In this document: positions 8,523 through 16,862 of the stretch, in pieces
Layout: each line of letters starts with the position of its first letter
Position numbering within the stretch: the first letter of the stretch is position 1
Notes under the pieces: model-generated
The model's input: only the letters and a program-made list of their open reading frames with translations
The model's database searches: none
What the model was told of the DNA's origin: nothing
Source: an uncultured Roseibium sp.
GTDB lineage: Bacteria > Pseudomonadota > Alphaproteobacteria > Rhizobiales > Stappiaceae
DNA length: 64,000 nucleotides
Direction of reading: 5' to 3'
Assembly: GCF_947499295.1 (NCBI RefSeq)
Contig: NZ_CANMNP010000001.1
Span: forward strand, 434,001-498,000
Program-made: the position numbers and the translations under genes

Positions 8523-8532
8523 GTCAATTGAC
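8523..8532. promoter_or_regulatory. Short palindrome in the class V / Lrp divergent promoter region
   Basis: GTCAATTGAC is a perfect 10-bp palindrome five bases before the Lrp ATG in a 104-bp divergent intergenic region that is AT-rich. It is a candidate for autoregulation, but a 10-bp palindrome can occur by chance. Confidence 0.25.
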
Positions 8533-8537
8533 CCGAT

Positions 8538-8999
8538 ATGGAGAAAAAATTAGATCAAATTGATCGTGCGCTTGTCAGGGCACTGCAGCGTGAAGCGCGT
8601 CTTTCGCAAAGGGAACTTGCTGACGAGGTTGGTCTTTCCCAAAACGCCTGCTGGCGCCGATTGAAGGCCTTGCACGAGAGTGGACTTATCGAAGGGCATA
8701 CCCTGCGCCTGAACCCTGCCCGGCTCGGTCTCAATCTTACAGTGTTCGTAATGGTCCGAACACGGCACCATTCCAAGGATTGGCTTAAAACCTTCCGCGA
8801 TGAAGTTGCGTCGATCCCGAATGTGATCGATTTCTATCGCATCGCCGGGGACTACGATTACATGCTGAAAGTCGTTGCGGAAGACATGAACGCCTTTGAT
8901 CGCATCTACCAGCGCCTCATCGAAAAGGTCGATCTGGACACAGTGACATCCTACATGACCATGGAAGCGATCGCGGACGCCCGCGATCTTCCGATTTAG
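8538..8999 (+). CDS. Lrp/AsnC-family transcriptional regulator
   Basis: 153-residue feast/famine regulator. The N-terminal helix-turn-helix is IDRALVRALQREARLSQRELADEVGLSQNACWRRLKALHESGLI (about 7-50); the C-terminal RAM/ligand domain includes TVFVMVRTRHH and FYRIAGDYDYMLKVVAEDM. It is transcribed away from the class V PLP enzyme gene and is the likely regulator of that operon, since Lrp genes are often divergent from an amino-acid-metabolism target. GGAG just inside the start region (ATGGAG) makes the exact start uncertain by a few codons. One of four Lrp-type genes in this window. Confidence 0.88.
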   Translation: MEKKLDQIDRALVRALQREARLSQRELADEVGLSQNACWRRLKALHESGLIEGHTLRLNPARLGLNLTVFVMVRTRHHSKDWLKTFRDEVASIPNVIDFYRIAGDYDYMLKVVAEDMNAFDRIYQRLIEKVDLDTVTSYMTMEAIADARDLPI

Positions 9000-9013
9000 T
9001 CGTTCGCTAACCG

Positions 9014-10126
9014 TCAGGAGTGTTCGGTTTTCTTCAAGACGACGGTCAGGATGGTTTTTTTCTCAAGGTGGCGCCGATTTGGTCCTCTGCATGCGTCGGC
9101 CCATATGGCTCTTTCCATGCGTTCGTAGAAGTTCTCCGCCAATTGAGCCGCTTGAAGAGGCGTGTCGCAAGACGGCCCGAACAAGTGCGTCTTCAGCGCG
9201 CTGTGAAGCACGGCGCGAGCTGCCTTGGTCTTTTTTCGAGCATAAAGGTGCGGTGTCATCAAAAGACCACCCAAAGGGTCAGCTTCCTGATCATCGCTGG
9301 ACTTGATGTCCAGACACTCGACCTCGCAAGCTGTTCCCTGCGAAATTGTCTGATGAATTGCCAATCGAGCATCATCTGCCGTCAAGAACCAAACTGCGAC
9401 GACGAAGTTATCGACCAGAGACCGCTCCAGAAGACCATCCTTGACCATGGCGTAAGCCGTCTCGGTTGCGAAGGGCATCAGGATACTTCGTGAAGGTGCA
9501 ACCCCATTCCTGGTGTTCTTGGCTACGGTAGACCCCATCGTAGACACGATCAGACGTCCACCGGTTGCGAGCTCATGCATTCGGTTTTTCACGAAAAGGG
9601 CAAAATCGTTCAGGGCTTTCTGTCTCAGAACTGCATATGCCGGCGCAGGCAACTCATCAAACCACAACGTGCCCGGCGACAAAGCCGTTACGGGCCGGCT
9701 GAGCCAGTGGGTCGCGTAAAACGCTGTCGATAGTGAGAGCGAGCTTTTCGGAAAAATCTCCTTGTAGAAATCACGCGCGACGAGCTGAACCTGTGGTGGA
9801 TTTGGTTTGGAATAAATACCTTCCTGCCCGAACAATCGGCTTCTCAGGGCCGACCAGTCATTTCCGGGTAGATCCGCAAAACAGGCTGAAACGCGCCGCT
9901 TAGGCACCGATTTACGCCAAACATCAATGACGGGACGCACAGTTCTGAGAGACCCCATTCCAGGCCCACAGCCAAAATCGGCAATGGCAGGCACTTCGTT
10001 TAAGGAATGTGTCCTGCCTGCATATTCTCGTATCAGCGTTTCGTGATCTTCGATGTTTTTGATCTGATCGACGGAATTCAGGTCGTAGTCGATCATGCCG
10101 TGCGTTGCTCTGGCAGGCTCCATCAT
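9014..10126 (-). CDS. SABATH-type carboxyl methyltransferase (plant-like family)
   Basis: 370-residue SAM-dependent methyltransferase resembling the SABATH family (salicylate, benzoate, jasmonate and xanthine methyltransferases of plants). I see the SAM-binding IADFGCGPGMGSLRT (about 47-61), the family signature FADLPGNDWSALRSRLF, the substrate-pocket stretch STAFYATHWLSRP, and LATGGRLIVSTMGS. The start at 10126 has GAGGAG seven bases upstream. In plants the family methylates carboxylates or ring nitrogens of small molecules; bacterial members are less common and mostly uncharacterised. No acceptor can be deduced, and no biosynthetic neighbours lie next to it. Confidence 0.8.
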   Translation of the reverse strand: MMEPARATHGMIDYDLNSVDQIKNIEDHETLIREYAGRTHSLNEVPAIADFGCGPGMGSLRTVRPVIDVWRKSVPKRRVSACFADLPGNDWSALRSRLFGQEGIYSKPNPPQVQLVARDFYKEIFPKSSLSLSTAFYATHWLSRPVTALSPGTLWFDELPAPAYAVLRQKALNDFALFVKNRMHELATGGRLIVSTMGSTVAKNTRNGVAPSRSILMPFATETAYAMVKDGLLERSLVDNFVVAVWFLTADDARLAIHQTISQGTACEVECLDIKSSDDQEADPLGGLLMTPHLYARKKTKAARAVLHSALKTHLFGPSCDTPLQAAQLAENFYERMERAIWADACRGPNRRHLEKKTILTVVLKKTEHS

Positions 10127-10234
10127 GTCTCTGCTCCTCTCTTGCACCCAGTAAACTGCCTGTGCGCATGAGGTAGGCATGCCAAGTTATGCAAACAAAT
10201 TAAGTCTTTGTAATGCCGTTACGAACGCAAACAG

Positions 10235-10257
10235 CCGATGTCCCCGGGGAACATCGG
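10235..10257 (-). terminator. Hairpin terminator after the large secreted protein gene
   Basis: CCGATGTCCCC pairs with GGGGAACATCGG with almost no loop, 27 bp downstream of the stop codon at 10284. Only short T-runs follow on either strand. Likely a terminator for the minus-strand gene that also insulates the methyltransferase gene. Confidence 0.55.
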
Positions 10258-10283
10258 TTGTTTCACTTCAATCAGGATTGCCG

Positions 10284-12941
10284 TTAGCGACGACGACCGC
10301 CTCCGCCACGGCGATGGCCGCCGCCGCCGCGCTGTGGGCGCGCCTGTTGCGGACGCGCTTGCTGTGGTCTCGACCGTTGCACATTGCGTTGCCGATTGAC
10401 CTGACGATTGCCCGCATCTCTCGCCCGGCGGTCCCGGTTCAGGTGCGCCGGTGCCTGCTGAGGGCGCTGCGCCGGGCGCGTAGCAGGTCTCTGCTGAGGC
10501 CGTTGCGCTGGACGCTGGACATTGGGTCTTTGGGCCGGCCTTTGGACATTGGGCTGCTGGGCGGGCCGTTGGACATTCGGTCTTTGTCCTGCGGGAAGGT
10601 TGGCAGGTCTTTGGACGTTGGGACGATTGCCCGCATTGGGCCGGTTCTGAATTCTGTCGCCAGCAGGTCGGTTCGCTATCGCTGCGCCCGCACCTGCACC
10701 AATGGCAGCCCCAGCACCGATGTCTCCAAGTCTGTTCTGAAGGTTGTCGCGTGAAGGTGCGGCAACGTCACCCCAGCGGCCACCTTCGAATTTCTTCCAA
10801 TTCTCTCCATCGCGCCGATAGACCGATCCGTCGCGCCCGGCAAAGACATCGCTACGCCTGTCGAAACTGGCGACACGACCAAGATTGCCATCCTGCTTCC
10901 AACGCTGGGCTGCGTTTGCCTGCAGGTCTCGCGTCCGGGACCATTGCGGTCCCGAGACGACTGCTCCACCCCAGGAACCGTAAATTCCCCTGGCACCTCC
11001 GGCGACGATCCGGTTGCCGGTGCGTGGATTGTAGGCGCTTATGAAACCAGCACTGCCGCGTGGTCCACTGATCGCACCGCCCCTGATATAACCTCCAGTG
11101 CGCGGATTGTAGATCCCGCCTCCGGCAATGCCGCGGCGCGGTCCATAGGCATAACCATAGCGCCCGAAAGTCCCTCGTACCGGATTGTAAAAGGCACCGA
11201 TTCCATAAGTAACCGGTCGCCGGAAGTAGATCGGGCGCACACCCGGGCGCCACCAGGGACGGTAGTAGTAACCTGTTCCATAAACGAAGACGCCCCAGGC
11301 AAGAAAGCCTGTCAGGTATCCCATTGTGTAGCCGTACCACACCGCATTGGGTTCACTTTCATAGACCCGGACATAAGTCACGTTATAGACCGGCGAGGAA
11401 GGTGGAATTGTGTAGATTTCATCCGGAACGGCCGTTGCAACAACAAACGGACCATCGGGATTGTCGCTGACAAACCAGACCCCGTTCTGCAGCACATAAT
11501 ACTTGGCGCCGACCTGGATCACCTGTTCGTTGGTGTTGACCGCATAAGACATGGATGTGCCTTGGATCGGCTCAAACTCAGGGTCTCCCGCATAGGCGAC
11601 ATCTGCACTCACCGAGCCCACTTCGACACGCGCAGTTGTCGGAATGCTGGCCTTCAGCCGTGCCTGGGAGGCTTCCGAAGTACCTGGGATTGAAGAGCGT
11701 ACTGAGTAGTAAGGCGCATTTTCCGGAATGTTCTGAAAATCGGAAGGCATGTCCTGAGTTGTAAATGTCCAAGGCCCATCAAGGGACGCGGACTTGAACC
11801 AGCGGCCTGAAACCAGGATGTACCAGGTGGATGTGGATTTCAGGAAAAAAACATCGCTGTCGGTGTTGGAAGCCCATTCAAGATCTGTCCCCTCGACAGG
11901 CGCCAGTTTCGGTTCACCGTCAAACACGATCATTTCCGCAGGCTTGTCGGAATAGACTACCTTTGGCGGCTTGTTGTCCGCAAACGCTTCACCGGGAATG
12001 GCTTCACGCGTCTCCTTCCAGTTGTCGTCATCCGGAAGGGCTTTGATCAGTTCCGGAAGTTCTGAAGCGGCTTCCCATCCGGCTGAAACGTCCTTGGTCT
12101 TCAACCAGGATTTTTCATCACGCAGGTAAAGCTCTTTCGTCTCATCGATCTTCAAAATATCCCAATTGGTGTTGACGACGAAGCTGAGGCCCTGATCGCC
12201 CTTAACCGGCGCAAAAATGGGTTCGCCTTCGGTTTGAACCAGAATGGCCGGTTCCTTGGATATGAAAATCGGTGGAGCTTCCGAGTTCAGCCCCTGAACA
12301 TCATCCATGCGCTGATACTCGGCGAGACCCGCAGTAATGCGATCTTCTTTTACCGTGATCATCCCGGTTGGCATGATCTTGCCAATTTGCAGCGAGAGGT
12401 CACCGAGCGAGCTGCGATCAAGCGCCGAGAAATCCAGCTGGGTAACCTGAATGTTGCTGACATCGACGACACCCTTTTCAGGGTCCGCGACAGTCTCCCC
12501 ATTTACGCCGATGACACCAAAAACGGGTGTTGCATCCTTGTCCTTTATGTATTCGGCAGCAACAAGTGCTTTTAAGGTTTTGAAATTGTCCCACTCGGTA
12601 AACTGGGGCTGATAAAGGACCAACGTTGCGCCGGCGTCCGTTTGAAACGATCTTGGCCACCCTGTTGTGTCTTCAGATTGGCTCAGCTGAAGATATTGCC
12701 CGCTGACAAAGCCGTTCTGCCCGTTGTAACTTACCGAACACCATGCACCCGTGTCGTCGCAGTTTTGAAGATCAACCTCCGCGCCATTTGGTAACGTTCC
12801 CAACGATCCGAAATTGGTTCCAGGGCCCTGACGGAAGTTCACGTTTGCCGTGGTCACGGCCGGAGCTGCAAAAACACCATTTATAAAAACTGCCTGAAAA
12901 ACCAATGCAGAAGACAAAAGAACGGATAAGGACTTGCGCAT
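10284..12941 (-). CDS. Large secreted protein: SH3-like domain, internal repeats, Arg/Gly-rich tail
   Basis: 885 residues with a signal peptide (MRKSLSVLLSSALVFQAVF, cleavage near VFAAP). Residues about 28-86 form a bacterial SH3 domain (ANVNFRQGPGTNFGSLGTLPNGAEV ending FVSGQYL, with a Cys pair). The middle (about 235-520) carries three or four diverged repeats with an EPxxxPVxGT start, a W/Y-rich strand such as TWYILVSGRWF, and a DGPW/DGPF turn. A Tyr/Gly-rich region (about 545-690) contains YNPRTGGYI-type motifs. The last 128 residues are very basic, with RPNVQRPAQ repeats and a GGGGRRR end. AGGAGG precedes the ATG. It resembles envelope-associated repeat proteins of alphaproteobacteria with no defined function; binding of the wall, polysaccharide or nucleic acid is a guess. 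Confidence 0.75.
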   Translation of the reverse strand: MRKSLSVLLSSALVFQAVFINGVFAAPAVTTANVNFRQGPGTNFGSLGTLPNGAEVDLQNCDDTGAWCSVSYNGQNGFVSGQYLQLSQSEDTTGWPRSFQTDAGATLVLYQPQFTEWDNFKTLKALVAAEYIKDKDATPVFGVIGVNGETVADPEKGVVDVSNIQVTQLDFSALDRSSLGDLSLQIGKIMPTGMITVKEDRITAGLAEYQRMDDVQGLNSEAPPIFISKEPAILVQTEGEPIFAPVKGDQGLSFVVNTNWDILKIDETKELYLRDEKSWLKTKDVSAGWEAASELPELIKALPDDDNWKETREAIPGEAFADNKPPKVVYSDKPAEMIVFDGEPKLAPVEGTDLEWASNTDSDVFFLKSTSTWYILVSGRWFKSASLDGPWTFTTQDMPSDFQNIPENAPYYSVRSSIPGTSEASQARLKASIPTTARVEVGSVSADVAYAGDPEFEPIQGTSMSYAVNTNEQVIQVGAKYYVLQNGVWFVSDNPDGPFVVATAVPDEIYTIPPSSPVYNVTYVRVYESEPNAVWYGYTMGYLTGFLAWGVFVYGTGYYYRPWWRPGVRPIYFRRPVTYGIGAFYNPVRGTFGRYGYAYGPRRGIAGGGIYNPRTGGYIRGGAISGPRGSAGFISAYNPRTGNRIVAGGARGIYGSWGGAVVSGPQWSRTRDLQANAAQRWKQDGNLGRVASFDRRSDVFAGRDGSVYRRDGENWKKFEGGRWGDVAAPSRDNLQNRLGDIGAGAAIGAGAGAAIANRPAGDRIQNRPNAGNRPNVQRPANLPAGQRPNVQRPAQQPNVQRPAQRPNVQRPAQRPQQRPATRPAQRPQQAPAHLNRDRRARDAGNRQVNRQRNVQRSRPQQARPQQARPQRGGGGHRRGGGGRRR
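10497..10625 (-). repeat. Tandem RPNVQRPAQ-coding repeat in the tail of the secreted protein
   Basis: About residues 773-815 repeat the unit R/Q-PNVQRPAx four times, then degrade into RPQQRPATRPAQRP. The nucleotide copies are similar enough to allow slippage or recombination, so repeat number may vary between strains. Confidence 0.8.
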
Positions 12942-13163
12942 AGGGCCCTCCTAAATGTGAAAAATAAGGGAGCCGGCAAACACCATCACATTGTCAAAGT
13001 TGCCAATATAGATTTTGCAACCCGGTCCAATAGTTATCCTGCACATCGCTTGAGCCAAATGTCCAGCTCGTCACAACAGCACAATGAAGCGGAACATAGT
13101 CTGAAAGCTAAAATTAATGCGTTTCAAACACATGACCTCACTGAACGAATGGAGTGTATCAAC

Positions 13164-13592
13164 ATGCAGAACCTGAAGAGATCGGTGGTTCTCCTGCTGA
13201 CGGTTCTTGGATTCTCCGCATTCTGGCCGTTCACCTCTTCAACTGCACAGGCGGAAATCTTCTTTTGTCAGAGCACGCGCACTCCGAAGGGCTCGGCCAA
13301 GTACTGCAATTTTCTTCTGTTCGACAATGCCTTCACCCGCCATCGTCAGATCATTGTCGCTCAAGGCGCGCGCCGCGAAATCGCAATCAACGGCCGATAT
13401 GACCTTTTCTGCGTGTTGGTACAAAACACCAAGGATGTTCCGGAAAACATCGCCTATCGCAAGCAGCAATGCCGGCAAACGGATACAGGAAGGGAATACA
13501 AGGTGCCGATCCGAACGCTCAACATGCGCAGGGGACGGGACGGCTTCAGTACAAATGCGGTCATCGATCACCTGCCCGCAACGCGCTGGTGA
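13164..13592 (+). CDS. Small secreted protein of unknown function
   Basis: 142 residues starting at ATG 13164, chosen because a signal peptide follows at once (MQNLKRSVVLLLTVLGFSAF, cleavage near AQA before EIFFC). Another ATG at 13149 is possible. The mature part has four cysteines (FFCQ, KYCNF, LFCVL, QQCRQ), which could form two disulfides in the periplasm. I recognise no family. It stands alone, divergent from the large secreted protein gene and convergent with the dehydrogenase gene, and is followed by a strong inverted repeat. Confidence 0.65.
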   Translation: MQNLKRSVVLLLTVLGFSAFWPFTSSTAQAEIFFCQSTRTPKGSAKYCNFLLFDNAFTRHRQIIVAQGARREIAINGRYDLFCVLVQNTKDVPENIAYRKQQCRQTDTGREYKVPIRTLNMRRGRDGFSTNAVIDHLPATRW

Positions 13593-13602
13593 TCGATAAA
13601 AA

Positions 13603-13629
13603 TGCCGGCGCGACAGTGTCACGCCGGCA
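13603..13629. terminator. Bidirectional hairpin between convergent genes
   Basis: TGCCGGCG-C-GACA-G-TGTC-A-CGCCGGCA forms a 12-bp stem with one C/A mismatch and a one-base tip, 11 bp after the small secreted protein gene. It lies between convergent genes ending at 13592 and 13657, so it can serve both. Confidence 0.65.
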
Positions 13630-13656
13630 GTTGCCCCGGAGGAAACACCTTTTAAT

Positions 13657-14781
13657 TCAACAGGCGACCGAGGAAAGCTTGTTGCTCATAAGAATTACAG
13701 CCTGGCCCGTGCGTGCTGACTGTTGGGCAGCAAGGCCCATTTCCACCGCGCGGCGACCGTCTTCCAAAGTTACTTCAGGAACTTGCTTTTCGCCCCGTAC
13801 CACGGCAACGAAGCCTTCATGCTGATAGAAAGTCGAGCCGTTGTGGTCTCCAGCATCCAGAATTGTCGGGTCCACGGGAATGTCAATCTGGCGCGGTCCC
13901 TTGGGTTTCCGCGGGGACACGACCAATTGGGGTACCGGAGGATCGCCGAGATCCGACGGCCAGAAACGCCCTGGGCCTGGTACGAAAGCTTCGATCTTGC
14001 CTTCAGATCCGATTGCGACCACTTCTTCCTGATAACGTGAGCCTTCTGCAAACATGCAAAGTTCAAGCATTGCACGTGAGCCGTTTTCGAAATCGACAAT
14101 CACATAGCCGTTGTCCAAAATGTCTGGCTGTTCGCCGTCATAAGTCTCATCCTTGTGATTGGCGTCCTGACCGGCGGAGGCCATCACGCGCACAGGTTCG
14201 CTTTTGATGATCAGGCGCATCAGATCGAAAAAGTGACAACACTTTTCAACGAAGGTGCCGCCGGAATATTTGTTGAACCTGTTCCAAGCGCCAACCTTGT
14301 CGAGAAACGGAAACCGGTGTTCCCGAATGGTGAGCATCTTGATCCCGCCGGTCGCCTCCTCAGCCTGTTCTATCAGGGCTGCAATCGGTGGCATGTAGCG
14401 GTATTCCATGGCGACCCAAACCGGAGCCGGATAAGCCGACTTGAATGTTTCCAACTCCGCCAGGTCTTTCGGGTCGGTGAAAAGCGGTTTTTCGACCAAC
14501 AAAGGCAGTGGCCGCTTTTTCCGGATCTCCTCCATCTGCGGCACATGGCAATGGTTGGGGCTCGCAATCAGGATGCAATCAAGCTCGTCTACCTCGAGGA
14601 GTTCCGCAACGGACCCGACAAACTTTGCGCCAGGTGCAAACGCTGCTGCCTCACGGGCCATGTCAGCATCCGGCTCAAACACCACGGTCACTTCGGTGTC
14701 GGCAAGCAGGGCGATATTGCGCAAATGCTCCTGGCCCATCATTCCGCAGCCAACAACCCCGTATCTTACCTTTGCAGGCAT
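13657..14781 (-). CDS. Gfo/Idh/MocA-family NAD(P)-dependent oxidoreductase
   Basis: 374-residue dehydrogenase. The Rossmann motif is VRYGVVGCGMMGQEHL (about 5-20) and the family signature LVEKPLFTDP (about 95-104) follows the PNHCHVPQME loop. The C-terminal alpha/beta domain includes RFNKYSGGTFVEKCCHFFDLM, a GGxxxxxxxHxxD-like substrate region. These enzymes usually oxidise sugars, inositols or related polyols. It lies 37 bp downstream of the GntR regulator gene on the same strand and is divergent from the monooxygenase-TRAP operon, so it may act on the same substrate or on a product. Confidence 0.87.
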   Translation of the reverse strand: MPAKVRYGVVGCGMMGQEHLRNIALLADTEVTVVFEPDADMAREAAAFAPGAKFVGSVAELLEVDELDCILIASPNHCHVPQMEEIRKKRPLPLLVEKPLFTDPKDLAELETFKSAYPAPVWVAMEYRYMPPIAALIEQAEEATGGIKMLTIREHRFPFLDKVGAWNRFNKYSGGTFVEKCCHFFDLMRLIIKSEPVRVMASAGQDANHKDETYDGEQPDILDNGYVIVDFENGSRAMLELCMFAEGSRYQEEVVAIGSEGKIEAFVPGPGRFWPSDLGDPPVPQLVVSPRKPKGPRQIDIPVDPTILDAGDHNGSTFYQHEGFVAVVRGEKQVPEVTLEDGRRAVEMGLAAQQSARTGQAVILMSNKLSSVAC

Positions 14782-14818
14782 TTCCTTCTCCTAGTTCCGG
14801 CGGCTTCTTGCCGTCCGC

Positions 14819-15529
14819 CTATTTCAACCGTTGTACGTAATGCGCCTTGTCCGTATCAAACCAGGTCCGTGAATACTCGACCGGCCTGGCTTTGTCGGAC
14901 CAGCTGAAACGCTCTATATATCCGGTGAGTGTTCCAGGTGTTTTTGAGAATACGTCCGGAGCCCAATCCGGGACCTTTCCGATTGCGACCCTGTCTTCGG
15001 CGCGAACAATCCAAAACCCAAGATGCTTCTGGTAGAAGCGATACAGAGAATCTGAAAGCAGATCCTGCCGCACCATGCCACAGTCTCCGTCGAGCCAGAT
15101 TTCCTCCACAGCGATCATGACCTCATTCAGGTAGCGGAGCCTGCGAATGCGAGTGCCTTCCCGGCCTGTTCCGAAGGCTGGCAGCTTGTCCGGCTTAGGC
15201 AGGCGATCCACGGTGAGTATGTCGGCCCTCGGCAGACCACCTCCGGACAAAAGCTCCAGGCGGAACATCGCATAGACGCTTTCCTGTGTGCCTCCTTGAC
15301 GTACGTAATTCCCCGAGCCCTGAATTCGCTCAAGTAAGCCTTTATCCGTAAGGTCCGCTAGCGCTTTTCGCAAGGTGCCGATGGATATCCCAAGCTCTTC
15401 CGCCATGTCACGTTCAGGCGGCAGCCGCTCTCCATCGATCAGCCGTCCAGCCGCAATATCTCTTATCAAAAGCTCGCTGATCTGCACATAAAGCGGCAGC
15501 GCTCCAGACGTTTGCGAGGCGGTTGGCAT
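14819..15529 (-). CDS. GntR-family regulator with UTRA effector domain
   Basis: 236-residue HutC-subfamily regulator. Winged helix at about 10-75 (LPLYVQISELLIRDIAAGRL, LPPERDMAEELGISIGTLRKALADL, GLLERIQGSGNYV) and a UTRA effector-binding domain from about 95 to the end. It is divergent from the monooxygenase operon across a 178-bp gap and is followed by the Gfo/Idh gene, so it most likely controls both sides in response to the imported substrate. The first ATG is used. Confidence 0.88.
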   Translation of the reverse strand: MPTASQTSGALPLYVQISELLIRDIAAGRLIDGERLPPERDMAEELGISIGTLRKALADLTDKGLLERIQGSGNYVRQGGTQESVYAMFRLELLSGGGLPRADILTVDRLPKPDKLPAFGTGREGTRIRRLRYLNEVMIAVEEIWLDGDCGMVRQDLLSDSLYRFYQKHLGFWIVRAEDRVAIGKVPDWAPDVFSKTPGTLTGYIERFSWSDKARPVEYSRTWFDTDKAHYVQRLK

Positions 15530-15556
15530 GATGTTTTTGTTGCCTGATCTTCAAAA

Positions 15557-15581
15557 TTGATACACTATTGATTTACATCAA
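15557..15581. promoter_or_regulatory. Candidate operator in the GntR / monooxygenase divergent region
   Basis: TTGAT and ATCAA at the ends of a 25-bp AT-rich segment form an imperfect dyad 28 bp upstream of the GntR start. UTRA-type GntR proteins often bind AT-flanked dyads of this size. Evidence is weak. Confidence 0.3.
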
Positions 15582-15707
15582 AACGGGTGATATGCAAGAA
15601 GAAATCGAAGGCAAAATGAAGCCATTCGAAAACAAACGAAAACACCCCGACAGCCAGTCAAAGGCAGTATCAGAGGGTTGAAATGGTCAGTCCCAGGGAG
15701 GCACTTT

Positions 15708-16862
15708 ATGACCGTAGTCCCAGTCACTTCGCCGGACCTTGATGCAGCGGAAGTTTCCTGGTTTGCCGCACTTTGCTCCGACGACTATCAGTTTATGGGC
15801 GTACCGGAGGGCGACCTGCGCTCTTCGTGGAAGCATTGCTCGTCAATTGTGAAGACGGCAGAGGCTCAGGGCTTTCGAAACATTCTGTGCCCGTCCTCTT
15901 ATCAGGTGGGTCAGGACACGCTGAGCTTCGTTGCTGGCTGCGCACCGATTACCGAAAAAATCAATCTCTTGGCAGCCGTGCGCTGTGGCGAAATGCAGCC
16001 GATCATGCTGGCGCGGACAATCGCGACGCTCGATCACATGCTCGAGGGCCGCCTGACAGTGAATATCATTTCGTCCGATTTTCCGGGCGAACAGGCTGAC
16101 AGCGGTTATCGTTACCAGCGCTCACGTGAAGTGGTTGAAATCCTGAAACAGGCCTGGACACAGGACGAAATCAACTACGAAGGCGAAATCTACAACTTCA
16201 AGAACCTGACGACGGATCCGGTCCGGCCTTACCAGACAGGCGGTCCCCTGCTCTATTTCGGCGGCTACTCGCCGGCAGCACTGGAGCTTTGCGGCCAGCA
16301 TTGCGACGTCTACCTCATGTGGCCCGAAACAATGGGGGAGCTGGAAAGCCGAATGAAAGCGGTCAATTCCGTTGCTGAGAAGTACAACCGCACTCTCGAT
16401 TATGGCCTGCGGGTTCACATGATCGTGCGGGATACGGAAAAGGAAGCGCAGGAATACGCCGACTACATCGTCTCGAAACTCGACGATGCACAGGGGACGG
16501 CAATCCGTGAACGTGCGCTCGACGCCAAGTCTCTGGGTGTCAGCCACCAGGCAAAGAACCGCGAGGTCGCCGACGAGTTTGGATACATCGAACCAAACCT
16601 TTGGACCGGCGTTGGACGTGCCCGCTCGGGCTGCGGCGCAGCACTGGTCGGTTCCACCGATCAGGTCATGTCGAAGATTGAGGGCTATCAGAAGATGGGC
16701 ATTCGAGCTTTCATCTTCTCAGGTTACCCGCACCTTGAAGAAGCAAAACATTTCGGCGCCCGTGTATTGCCGAATTTGAAAACATGCTCGCTGCCCCATG
16801 CCTATGGCCGCGTACCTGCAGAAACACCGGCAACACCACTCGGCAACGGAGTCCGCCGCTGA
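15708..16862 (+). CDS. Two-component flavin-dependent monooxygenase, LLM class (SsuD-like)
   Basis: 384-residue TIM-barrel luciferase-like monooxygenase that would use reduced FMN supplied by the reductase two genes downstream. Stretches recalling alkanesulfonate monooxygenase are GFRNILCPSSYQVGQDTLSF, INLLAAVRCGEMQPIMLARTIATLDHMLEGRLTVNI and LYFGGYSPAALELCGQHCDVYLMWPE. GGGAGG lies seven bases before the ATG at 15708; an upstream in-frame ATG lacks this. The gene leads an operon with aldo/keto reductase, flavin reductase and a TRAP importer. C-S cleavage of an organosulfonate, giving an aldehyde and sulfite, would fit, but other LLM enzymes act on C-N or C-C bonds. Confidence 0.85.
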   Translation: MTVVPVTSPDLDAAEVSWFAALCSDDYQFMGVPEGDLRSSWKHCSSIVKTAEAQGFRNILCPSSYQVGQDTLSFVAGCAPITEKINLLAAVRCGEMQPIMLARTIATLDHMLEGRLTVNIISSDFPGEQADSGYRYQRSREVVEILKQAWTQDEINYEGEIYNFKNLTTDPVRPYQTGGPLLYFGGYSPAALELCGQHCDVYLMWPETMGELESRMKAVNSVAEKYNRTLDYGLRVHMIVRDTEKEAQEYADYIVSKLDDAQGTAIRERALDAKSLGVSHQAKNREVADEFGYIEPNLWTGVGRARSGCGAALVGSTDQVMSKIEGYQKMGIRAFIFSGYPHLEEAKHFGARVLPNLKTCSLPHAYGRVPAETPATPLGNGVRR

